From UBA1952 sp965246905 (GTDB lineage Bacteria; Bacteroidota; Bacteroidia; Chitinophagales; Chitinophagaceae), in the NCBI GenBank assembly GCA_965246905.1, contig CBDFFZ010000003.1, positions 186,001 through 250,000 on the forward strand: a DNA stretch of 64,000 bases, read 5' to 3'. Within the stretch, counting starts at the first letter, position 1. Each line of letters opens with the position of its first letter. The notes under the pieces are model-generated. The model had not been told where the DNA came from. It made no database searches and saw nothing but the letters and a program-made list of their open reading frames with translations. Shown piece after piece: positions 42,579 through 50,337 of the stretch. Both the position numbers and the translations under genes were made by a program.

Positions 42579-44864
42579 TTAGTTGCCCAGCTCAAGCTGA
42601 TTTTTCACCAGTTCATAATAATAGCCTTTCTTTCCTGCAAGCTGCTCATGCGTCCCCTCTTCAACGATCTCGCCCTGGTGCAATACCACGATCTTATCTG
42701 CATTCCTGACTGTGCTTAGCCGATGGGCTACTACGATCACCGTCTTGCCTTTAAAGAAACGGTCGAGGTTTTCCATGATGATGTTCTCATTATTGGCATC
42801 GAGCGCATTGGTAGCTTCGTCAAAGAAGATGTATTCCGGGTTCTTGTACACAGCCCTCGCAATAAGGATGCGCTGACGCTGGCCCTGACTGATGCCATTG
42901 CCCTCCATACCGATCTTCGTATTGAAGCCAAGCGGCAGGGATTCTATGAAAGGCAGGATATTGGCAATGCGGCAGGCATACATCAGCAATTGGCGGTTGG
43001 GCAGTTCTTCGCCTACGGCAATATTGCGTACGATTGTATCATTGAAAATGTAACCGTCCTGCATCACGCTACCGCATTTGCCGCGCCAGTATGATGGACT
43101 CATGTTTCTAAGGTCTGCGCCAGTAGCTTCATCTATTGAAGCAGATAATAAGAGCTCGTCTTCCAGCATGGGAATCGCATCCGGGAATACCCGGTATTCA
43201 GATAAGGCGGAGGAGCCAATGCTGATACTGCCGGTATAGTTGTCGTAGAATTTTAGCAAGAGCTTTAAGAGTGTGGTTTTGCCGCTGCCACTCATACCTA
43301 CGATAGCAGTGAGCTTTCGTTCGGGAATTTCAAGGTTAATGCCTTTGAGCACTGGCTGATTGCCTGCGCCATTGTAGGCGAAAGTGAGATTTTGAAAAGA
43401 GATAGATTTATTGATAGGCAATTCATTACTGAATGCTTTATCTATCGGTTCTTCATCGGCTACGTGGTTAATTTCATTTAACCTTTCAAGGGCAATTTTA
43501 GCATCCTGAAAGTTCTGGGTAAAGCCGATAAGCTGCTCAACGGGACTATTGAGCTGGCCAATAATGTACTGGATGGCCAGCATGGCGCCAAGCGTAAGCT
43601 GACCATCCAGCACCAGCTTTGCCACAAAGAAAGTAATGAGAATGTTCTTGCCTTCATTGATAAAGAAAGCGCCTGCCTGCTGGTGCTGGCTGAGGGAAAG
43701 GCTGCGAAAATTGAGCTTAAAGAGCTGCGCCTGGATGTGCTCCCAATCCCACCGGAAGAACTTTTCCGAGTTGTTGAGCTTCATTTCCTGCATCCCGTGA
43801 ATGAGTTGCATGGTAGCCGTGTTTTCTTTACTGGCAACTGCGAAGCGCTTATAGTTAAGATCGCGCCGGCGGCTCATGAACAACTTTACCCAAACGAAAT
43901 AGATGATGCTACCTGTTGCAAAGATGGCAAATACCGGAACGCTATAAATGAGCAGAACGATAGAGAAGATAATAAGATTGATAACTGAGAATAGCACAGA
44001 CAAGCTGCTGCCGGTAAGGAAGTTCTCGATTTGGTGCTGATCCTGCAGGCGTTGCTGTATGTCGCCGGTAAGCTTGGTATCGAAGTAAGAAAGGGGCAGC
44101 TTCATGAGTTTGTACCAGAAGCCGGTAAGCAGCGACACATTGATACGTGTGCTGATAAAGAGCAACAGGCGGCTGCGGATAAACTCTATAGCTGTCCGTG
44201 CAAAGAAGAGGGTGAACTGTGCTGCGAGGATAATATAGATGAATTGCAGGTTGTGGGTGCCGATGCCTGTATCTACAATGCTTTGGGTAAGGAAAGGGAA
44301 AATGAGCTGCAAAAGGCTGCCCACCAGCAGGCCGATGAATACCTGTACAAAGAATTTCTGGTGCTGTTTTAGATAAAAGAAAAGGGTATTCAATGATACT
44401 TTGGTATCGGTATCCTCTTCCTGCTCACTAAAGGCCGGAGTGGGTTCTAAGAGCAGCGCGATGCCTTCGCGGCCATCGCTGAGCCATTTAGATAGGAAGG
44501 TCGTTTTATCAATTTTGATCAGCCCTTCTGCGGGGTCTGCAATCAGTATTTTTCCTTTACTCGTTTTGCTGTTATAGTTCTGCGGTGGCAATACAATAAA
44601 GTGATTTTGTCCCCAGTGCAGGATGGCGGGCAGGGTTGCATCCTGATCGAGCTGGTCGAAGGTTATTTTAGCGGCCAGTGTTTTAAGGCCGATCTTTTCA
44701 GCTGCTTCGCTGATGCCGAGCAGGGAAACGCCTTCGCGGCTGATGCGCGCGGCTTCTCTGAGCTTGAGGATGCTGATGTCTTTCCCATAGTGCTTTGCCA
44801 CCATGCGCAGGCAGGTTGGCCCACAGTCTATTGCATCATATTGCTTAAAAAAAGGGAAAGGCAT
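42579..44864 (-). CDS. Peptidase-containing ABC transporter (C39 peptidase, membrane domain, ATPase)
   Basis: A 761-residue bacteriocin-type exporter. The C39 peptidase (about 1-135) has catalytic Cys14 in DCGPTCL, His88 in GQNHFIV and Asp110 in IADP. Six membrane helices follow (about 165-440). The ATPase domain has Walker A GMSGSGKTT, signature ISQGQRQRILIARAV, Walker B EYIFFDEATNALD and the H-loop VAHRLS. It should cut leaders after a double glycine and export the product. All three upstream precursors carry such a Gly-Gly. It lies 11 bases after the LanB gene and five before HlyD. Confidence 0.94.
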   Translation of the reverse strand: MPFPFFKQYDAIDCGPTCLRMVAKHYGKDISILKLREAARISREGVSLLGISEAAEKIGLKTLAAKITFDQLDQDATLPAILHWGQNHFIVLPPQNYNSKTSKGKILIADPAEGLIKIDKTTFLSKWLSDGREGIALLLEPTPAFSEQEEDTDTKVSLNTLFFYLKQHQKFFVQVFIGLLVGSLLQLIFPFLTQSIVDTGIGTHNLQFIYIILAAQFTLFFARTAIEFIRSRLLLFISTRINVSLLTGFWYKLMKLPLSYFDTKLTGDIQQRLQDQHQIENFLTGSSLSVLFSVINLIIFSIVLLIYSVPVFAIFATGSIIYFVWVKLFMSRRRDLNYKRFAVASKENTATMQLIHGMQEMKLNNSEKFFRWDWEHIQAQLFKLNFRSLSLSQHQQAGAFFINEGKNILITFFVAKLVLDGQLTLGAMLAIQYIIGQLNSPVEQLIGFTQNFQDAKIALERLNEINHVADEEPIDKAFSNELPINKSISFQNLTFAYNGAGNQPVLKGINLEIPERKLTAIVGMSGSGKTTLLKLLLKFYDNYTGSISIGSSALSEYRVFPDAIPMLEDELLLSASIDEATGADLRNMSPSYWRGKCGSVMQDGYIFNDTIVRNIAVGEELPNRQLLMYACRIANILPFIESLPLGFNTKIGMEGNGISQGQRQRILIARAVYKNPEYIFFDEATNALDANNENIIMENLDRFFKGKTVIVVAHRLSTVRNADKIVVLHQGEIVEEGTHEQLAGKKGYYYELVKNQLELGN

Positions 44865-44875
44865 ACAGAGGACTA

Positions 44876-47800
44876 TTATATGGGCTGGTATTGTATTCCG
44901 ATTAACGGCATTTTATTTTTCCCAATCGCCAGTCGGGAGGCGTAATATTTTTCCAGAAAATGATAGACTACCAACTCATACTTGCGCTGCTGGGCAATAA
45001 AGAGCCGGTTTATAAACATGTGCATGTAGCTGGGTAGAAGCTCATCAAGCATATCTGCATTATCCCGCACCTCCAACTTAATTTTTATGGCCTTAATAAT
45101 GTCTTCGTTCATTTCCGAGCGAATCTCAAAAACAGCTACCGCTTCATCAATCTCATTGGTCAGGTCATTATCCGGGATCAGGTGCGAAAAGATGTCCGGC
45201 TGATGCTTCCGGTATTTTTCATTGAGCTGTTTCTGCAAAACAGGGCTGCCGCCAAATTCTTTAAAGAAACTTTCCTGCATTGTTTTGAGCAGGCGGTGCT
45301 TTTGTGCAAGGCTCAGTCCGAAATCATCCAAGAGCATATCTATTCCCCGAAGGGCAAAGAGCATCCTGTATTTTTCGCTGTCTGTATTATCCAGCAAGCT
45401 GATAAATCTCAGGACTGCGAGGCTATCGCTATGGAACAGGGCTTCTGCTTCTTCTATCAGATCTTCGTTATAACGTTCTACCTCACGGGTATAGGTATCC
45501 AGCATTACTTTTTCAATGGTTCCTTTATCTATTAATGGTTGCAATACCTGCATAAAGGCTGTTTGTACAAAGGCCTGCCTGTGCGTGTCGGCATTATAAA
45601 ACCGGATGCGGAAATGTCCGCCTTCATCGCGGTAGCGGATAAAGAAAAAACGCTCAAAGAGCTTTTCTTCTATCCCCTGCTCAATGAAAGGAAGTACTGT
45701 TTCGCTGAGTATTTTCTCAGCAGTCTTGCTGCCGCAATAAACTTTGAAATACTGCCACTCGCTGTTAGGGGCAAATTTCCTTTTCAGCAGCTGGACATTA
45801 CTTTTTGCTGTTGCGGTTAGAGATGCTATTTGAACAGCTTCTCTATATAGTGGTATGATTATCTCATTAGTATAAGGGCGGCCTTCAACATCCTGCACCA
45901 TACAATTATCTTCCGTAAAAAGAAACTCTTCAAGCAGGATATTCTTGTGCCTTTTCAAATAATGCAGGAACAGGTCGATGCCTGTTTCCTCGCCAAAATC
46001 AATGAGCAGCTCATTGTCTGCTTCTGCGTATACTACCCGTTGCGGCAACCCGTGCTTATCCCGAAAAGCTTTAAAATAAGAGGCTTGCCCGGCTACTTCT
46101 TTAGGTAAGCCATCAATATCCTTTTCTGTGATCTTCCATCTGGCTTTTTGCAGGATCAGGTTTTTGTAGCTTACCCGCGGTAAATGATTTAAATGAGCCA
46201 GGCTGCCCCAATCCCAGACATTGGGGTAGGCAATGCCCTGCGATTGCAGATCGCACAGGAATTTATAGACCGGCAGGCTTCGATGGCTAAAATTGTGCGC
46301 GGTAGTTAGTCGGGGAATAACGCGCTTGTTATGCTTCCTGCTGCGCAGAATGAGCTCATTGCTACGCACACTTACCATCAGGTCTTCGATCAGAATCTGG
46401 TTTTCTGCCGGTGCGCCGGATTTACCGACATAGGGAATTTCGTATTTTCTCAGCACAGGGCGCAACAGAATATTGCCGATGCGCGCCTGTGGCAGGTGTG
46501 CGATCTCGGCATAGATTGCGTCTGGATATTCTGTTTCTTCGGCGGCAAGCATCTCCCTGGTAAGCTGCGCAAGGCGCTCATCACCATGCGTGAACCGACC
46601 CAGCAGATTGCCCGCAGATGGACCGCCCATGCTGGCAATGTCAAAAACAAAATGAGTTTTATCAAGACGTCCTTCTTTCTTCAAAAGGCTGCCCATTAAA
46701 AAAAGGCTGTTCGAAAAATTAAAGGATGCTACCTGCTTTTTAAACCCTTTGAGCTCTTCTTCGGTCAGCTCTATTCCCTGTTTTCCTTCTTTGAGGTAGT
46801 TATGATATTTTATAAGTGCGAACTGCTCTAAATAATTTTCATCCGGCCTGCTTCCTGTTGCTTGAGTAGCGCCCGTTACAAGATCATCCACCCAATCGCT
46901 GCCGCCAGCGCGCTCATCTCTTACACCCGCATAACCGATACCAAGATCGGCATCGAGGGCTATGGCCAGGGGCACTTCCGCTTCTTCATAGCGCGTATGG
47001 AATCTCTTCTTGAAATCTTCCAGCTCACTGCTCCTGTTTTCTTTAGCCAGCATCAGCAAATCTCCTGCCTGCTCTATTATTGCGCTTACCAGATCCTTAC
47101 TGATTCTGGCCTGATGCATCCCAAGAAAAAGATCTGTTTGCAGGATGTTTTTCGGCAGCCCTATTGATATATCCAGCTTTTTAAGCGCGTCCTCAATATT
47201 CTGATAATATGCTACGCCGTCTTCAGGGATCCGGATAAGCTGCTGAATATTTTTTAAGCCTGTCAAAATCTGCGCTACGTCCTGTAAGCTTTCAAGCTGC
47301 TCAATCAGCTCGTCCAGCGGCTCTTTGCCGGTTACGCAGGGCTCCAGCGCAGATACGAGCAACTGCGATTCATACATTTCTTTGATGAAAGTCTCTGCAT
47401 CACCGGCCGATACACCTTCTTCTTCTGCCAGCAAATGGCCCAGCTCTGCTATCGTGGCTCCGGCAGCCGCACTTTTTAGAATTGCCTTTATATAGGCAGC
47501 ATTGCTTATGGATGTAAGCTGATAATTACGACTATCATCGGTAAGCGTGTATTCCGCATAGCGAAAGCCATTGGGCACTTCATAAATGCTGTTGTTGGGG
47601 TAGAATTTGAGCTGCTTAAGGATAGCCGGGTGGGTGGTTAAAGCAGTGATGAGCCCGGTCATATAATTCATATCCACACGCAGCCTGCGCAAATGACTGC
47701 TGCTTTTATCCAGGATAATCTGTGTTTCAGCTGCTTCCATATTCACAATTGCACTGCCGGCAAAAGTGCCGTAAGGAGTGCTGCGCATACAACTGCGAAT

Positions 47801-48013
47801 CCAGTATTTGGCAAAGGTGCGGTCGAGCTTGTCTTTGTTCTTGCCAGTTAGTGAGGCCTGTTTTTGCAGCTCCTGCCAATAGGCTGGCGATGATAGGTAT
47901 AAGCCTTCCTTGAAAATAGGAGTTAGCGCATTGCCAGGCTTGGGCTTGTAGGCCTGTGTAAAATCCTGCAATGGTGAGCGCAACAAAATGAAGGAGTGGT
48001 TGTGTAGGGGCAT
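44876..48013 (-). CDS. Lantibiotic dehydratase LanB, full length
   Basis: The 1045-residue length is that of a complete class I LanB. The N-terminal Lant_dehydr_N (glutamylation) part runs from FILLRSPL to about residue 690 and includes KYWIRSCMRSTPYGTFAG and VIPRLTTAHNF. The C-terminal elimination domain (SpaB_C, about 750-1035) begins WQYFKVYCG and includes FFFIRYRDEGGHFRIRF and DTYTREVERY. LanB uses glutamyl-tRNA to activate Ser/Thr and eliminates glutamate to form Dha/Dhb. Some Bacteroidota clusters use split proteins; here both domains are fused. It lies 12 bases after lanC. Confidence 0.93.
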   Translation of the reverse strand: MPLHNHSFILLRSPLQDFTQAYKPKPGNALTPIFKEGLYLSSPAYWQELQKQASLTGKNKDKLDRTFAKYWIRSCMRSTPYGTFAGSAIVNMEAAETQIILDKSSSHLRRLRVDMNYMTGLITALTTHPAILKQLKFYPNNSIYEVPNGFRYAEYTLTDDSRNYQLTSISNAAYIKAILKSAAAGATIAELGHLLAEEEGVSAGDAETFIKEMYESQLLVSALEPCVTGKEPLDELIEQLESLQDVAQILTGLKNIQQLIRIPEDGVAYYQNIEDALKKLDISIGLPKNILQTDLFLGMHQARISKDLVSAIIEQAGDLLMLAKENRSSELEDFKKRFHTRYEEAEVPLAIALDADLGIGYAGVRDERAGGSDWVDDLVTGATQATGSRPDENYLEQFALIKYHNYLKEGKQGIELTEEELKGFKKQVASFNFSNSLFLMGSLLKKEGRLDKTHFVFDIASMGGPSAGNLLGRFTHGDERLAQLTREMLAAEETEYPDAIYAEIAHLPQARIGNILLRPVLRKYEIPYVGKSGAPAENQILIEDLMVSVRSNELILRSRKHNKRVIPRLTTAHNFSHRSLPVYKFLCDLQSQGIAYPNVWDWGSLAHLNHLPRVSYKNLILQKARWKITEKDIDGLPKEVAGQASYFKAFRDKHGLPQRVVYAEADNELLIDFGEETGIDLFLHYLKRHKNILLEEFLFTEDNCMVQDVEGRPYTNEIIIPLYREAVQIASLTATAKSNVQLLKRKFAPNSEWQYFKVYCGSKTAEKILSETVLPFIEQGIEEKLFERFFFIRYRDEGGHFRIRFYNADTHRQAFVQTAFMQVLQPLIDKGTIEKVMLDTYTREVERYNEDLIEEAEALFHSDSLAVLRFISLLDNTDSEKYRMLFALRGIDMLLDDFGLSLAQKHRLLKTMQESFFKEFGGSPVLQKQLNEKYRKHQPDIFSHLIPDNDLTNEIDEAVAVFEIRSEMNEDIIKAIKIKLEVRDNADMLDELLPSYMHMFINRLFIAQQRKYELVVYHFLEKYYASRLAIGKNKMPLIGIQYQPI

Positions 48014-48025
48014 TTCAAATCGTTA

Positions 48026-49219
48026 TTAATCATTCAGCATCAGGCAATAATCCCAGCTAAAATCGCCGGTTAGGTAGCTGTATAAGACGAGACCTACACC
48101 CGTGCTGCCTTCCAGCAAGCTATAAGATGGCGTGTTGGTATTTTCTACCGGCTGATAGGCTGTATAAATGATTTGCTCATTTTCAAATACGGCAAAATCA
48201 ATTGTCTTTTGTATCCAGTAATCGCAGGCCTCTTCAAATAATAAATTTCCGGTATAGCGCCACATTTTATTGTATATATGCGCTACGCCTGCAGAGCCGT
48301 GGCAAATACCGGCATCAAATACCTTTGTGCTTTCTACTGATCTTCTTCCTGCACTATGCATAAGCACCTTAAGAGCAGTATCGATTGCAACCTGATTACC
48401 AAACGCTACCCCTGCCTGATAAAGAATAAATGCTGTGCCCGGGTCGCCATAGCACCACGCCAGGCGGCTATTATCCTTTTGTGGGTCTTCTGCATTTATA
48501 ATAGAAGGAAAATAGCTTTGACTTGAATGGCTGTTTGTATGCGCCAGGATATAATCAACAACCAAGCTGCCGATTTTATAGGCCTCTTCTTTGCAAACTT
48601 CCTGTTTATAGCATTGAATGCAAAATTTAAGTATGCTGGGAATGCCATGCGCCAGGCCCATATTCACCTTGCCTTTTAATATAATATGCTCCGTATGGGA
48701 GTAATCTTGGAACATACCTGTATCATTATCAGCTACCAGTAAATGATTCAAGCCTGAAAATAGCTGTTCAAAAAATGCTTGATCGTTTATATTAACCGGC
48801 TCATAGAGCAAATAATAAGCTATGCCAATTGCACCATGCAGAAAATCGGTGTTTCCGGCTAAGAGCATTTTTAGTGCTGTTTTTTTAAGTCTTTCATCTT
48901 CACAGCAAAGGAGGCCCATTTCCTCTTTATCTAAGAGTTGCCTGCGCCCTAATTCTTTGAAGAGCCAGTATATACCCGCCCTTCCTCCGCAAAATGTAAT
49001 AAGCTCATTAATGTGAATTTGGTCTATTAAAAATTCCAGAGCTTCTGTAAGGCTATCATTATCATTTTTTCCGGAAACAGATTCATGGCAGAGCTTTAAG
49101 AGTAATTGCCCGGCACTGCCTGTTAAAAGACCGGTATAATCAGACTGCAGGCATAAGCAGATACTGCTAAGCATATCGCTGCCTTTTAATGTCTTATCGG
49201 AGAAACTAATACTGTACAT
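48026..49219 (-). CDS. Lanthionine synthetase C (LanC) cyclase
   Basis: A 397-residue LanC. The zinc ligands are visible: Cys256 in AWCYGDPG, Cys306 and His307 in GICHGSAG. His191 in GLAHG matches the catalytic general acid/base histidine of NisC. The barrel repeats GxxG occur throughout (SGKN, GGRAGIYW, GAIGIAYY, GSTGVGL). It adds precursor cysteine thiols to Dha/Dhb to close lanthionine or methyllanthionine rings. It lies 73 bases downstream of the last precursor gene and 12 before lanB. Confidence 0.94.
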   Translation of the reverse strand: MYSISFSDKTLKGSDMLSSICLCLQSDYTGLLTGSAGQLLLKLCHESVSGKNDNDSLTEALEFLIDQIHINELITFCGGRAGIYWLFKELGRRQLLDKEEMGLLCCEDERLKKTALKMLLAGNTDFLHGAIGIAYYLLYEPVNINDQAFFEQLFSGLNHLLVADNDTGMFQDYSHTEHIILKGKVNMGLAHGIPSILKFCIQCYKQEVCKEEAYKIGSLVVDYILAHTNSHSSQSYFPSIINAEDPQKDNSRLAWCYGDPGTAFILYQAGVAFGNQVAIDTALKVLMHSAGRRSVESTKVFDAGICHGSAGVAHIYNKMWRYTGNLLFEEACDYWIQKTIDFAVFENEQIIYTAYQPVENTNTPSYSLLEGSTGVGLVLYSYLTGDFSWDYCLMLND

Positions 49220-49292
49220 TTTAATAATATTATAAAAAGCAGGCAGCTATTATAATTAAATGCTGCCTGCCCGTTTAAAACTTTTAAATCCT

Positions 49293-49520
49293 TTAGCCTC
49301 TTACACAGGCCCCTGTGTTATTAGCATCGCCTGTGTATATATTACATACTAACGCGGCATGAGAGCAATTTACATAGGCACTTCCTACAATTGGTTTTTG
49401 CGGATTACACATATCTGTATCGCCGCCGCCTACAGCTCGTTGCATAAGATTTGCAGTAAGGTGGGTGATTTTTTCTTTGTTCAACTGCAGCTTGGCAGCA
49501 TTTAATTGGATTTTTTTCAT
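49293..49520 (-). CDS. Class I lanthipeptide precursor, third in the operon
   Basis: A 75-residue peptide. The leader MKKIQLNAAKLQLNKEKIT (1-19) is shared with the two upstream peptides; the NAAKLxLNKEKI motif is the likely LanB-binding part. Gly31-Gly32-Gly33 follows LMQRAV and should mark C39 cleavage. The core then has Cys at 38, 52, 59 and 72 and Thr/Ser at 35, 47, 53, 63 and 69. Up to four rings are possible. The start ATG at 49520 is set by the leader; the longer frame to 49580 is not used. This peptide lies closest to lanC. Confidence 0.9.
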   Translation of the reverse strand: MKKIQLNAAKLQLNKEKITHLTANLMQRAVGGGDTDMCNPQKPIVGSAYVNCSHAALVCNIYTGDANNTGACVRG

Positions 49521-49542
49521 TCTTTCTGATTTTAGTTTTAAA

Positions 49543-49761
49543 TTAATGACAACGTGTATTACCGCCCGGATCACTGGCACAGGCTAATGTATCCTGACCG
49601 CAATTTGCATACTGGTTGGTCTGAGGTACACAACGAAGACTACAGCCGGTAGCACTATTTATATCGCCACCAACAATTTTACCTGTTTGTTTAATGTCCA
49701 GAGAGGTAATCTTTTCTTTGTTCAAATGCAGCTTTGCAGCATTTAATTGGATCTTTCTCAT
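49543..49761 (-). CDS. Class I lanthipeptide precursor, second in the operon
   Basis: A 72-residue peptide with leader MRKIQLNAAKLHLNKEKIT (1-19). Gly31-Gly32 after KIV marks the probable processing site. The 40-residue core begins DINSATGCSLRC and has Cys at 40, 44, 54, 61 and 71, with Ser/Thr at 36, 38, 41, 48, 58, 63 and 69. Five Cys with seven Ser/Thr make it the ring-richest of the three. SATGCSLRC would allow overlapping N-terminal rings. The gene is 22 bases upstream of the third precursor, with a shared intergenic sequence. Confidence 0.9.
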   Translation of the reverse strand: MRKIQLNAAKLHLNKEKITSLDIKQTGKIVGGDINSATGCSLRCVPQTNQYANCGQDTLACASDPGGNTRCH

Positions 49762-49784
49762 TTTTTTCTAATTTTAGTTTTAAA

Positions 49785-49997
49785 TTAATTAATGCAGGTA
49801 GAGGGGCTACCGTATATATCTATACTCATACATATCTGCTGAACGACTGTTGCAGCAGGAGGTTGCGCACAGGTTCTATTGTTACTGACAGCATATCCAC
49901 CTCTGATCTCATTCATAGCTGATTCCTGATTTTTTAAATCAGTTATCTTTTCCTTGTTCAACTGCAGTTTTGCAGCATTTAACTGGATCTTTCTCAT
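49785..49997 (-). CDS. Class I lanthipeptide precursor, first in the operon
   Basis: A 70-residue peptide with leader MRKIQLNAAKLQLNKEKIT (1-19). The rest of the leader (DLKNQESAMNEIR) differs from the other two, and Gly33-Gly34 marks the probable cleavage site. The 36-residue core begins YAVSNNRTC with Cys at 43, 56 and 68 and Ser/Thr at 38, 42, 50, 58, 64, 66 and 67, so three rings are possible. ATG at 49997 is chosen; a start at 50015 adds six residues before the leader. It is the first gene of the operon on the minus strand. Confidence 0.9.
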   Translation of the reverse strand: MRKIQLNAAKLQLNKEKITDLKNQESAMNEIRGGYAVSNNRTCAQPPAATVVQQICMSIDIYGSPSTCIN

Positions 49998-50337
49998 CGT
50001 TTCAATTTTATACAAATGAATTTTTCAATATATCGCATTGAAGCGCTGCCATTTATACCGTGTACAGGCACGTTTGCTGCTGCACTTAATAAGCGCCGCC
50101 CATTGCAGCAAGCGGCCGGCATTTCATCTTTCGTACCTGCTCTGCCTGTATAAATACTCAAGGTGCTTACTTTTCAGGAATTACATGATATCCGGATGAT
50201 ATAACCCGGTTTGGCTATCCGGCTATTTCGCGACAATCGGGCGATCAGGTACAAGGCAGTTTTAGTAGGCACAATTGCCATATACTGCCTTGTCCTGATA
50301 TTGCTCCTTCGCCGCACCCGCTTTTATACTTTAAATT
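49998..50337. other. Leader region of the lanthipeptide operon with a nested hairpin
   Basis: No gene is visible in these 340 bases. A long inverted repeat lies at 50246-50260 (CAGGTACAAGGCAGT) and 50284-50297 (ACTGCCTTGTCCTG), with a second small stem GGCA-CAAT-TGCC inside the loop (50268-50279). No T-run follows, so it is not a standard terminator. It sits between the T9SS gene stop (50338) and the precursor operon, so it could be a read-through barrier or part of the operon's promoter. No TAnnTTTG box facing the operon was convincing. Confidence 0.5.

Noticed and set aside
44031..44372. Open frames opposite the ABC transporter and LanB genes (for example 43683-43988, 44031-44372 and 46862-47167)
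   Set aside because: They lie entirely antisense to genes with intact catalytic motifs and show no family features.
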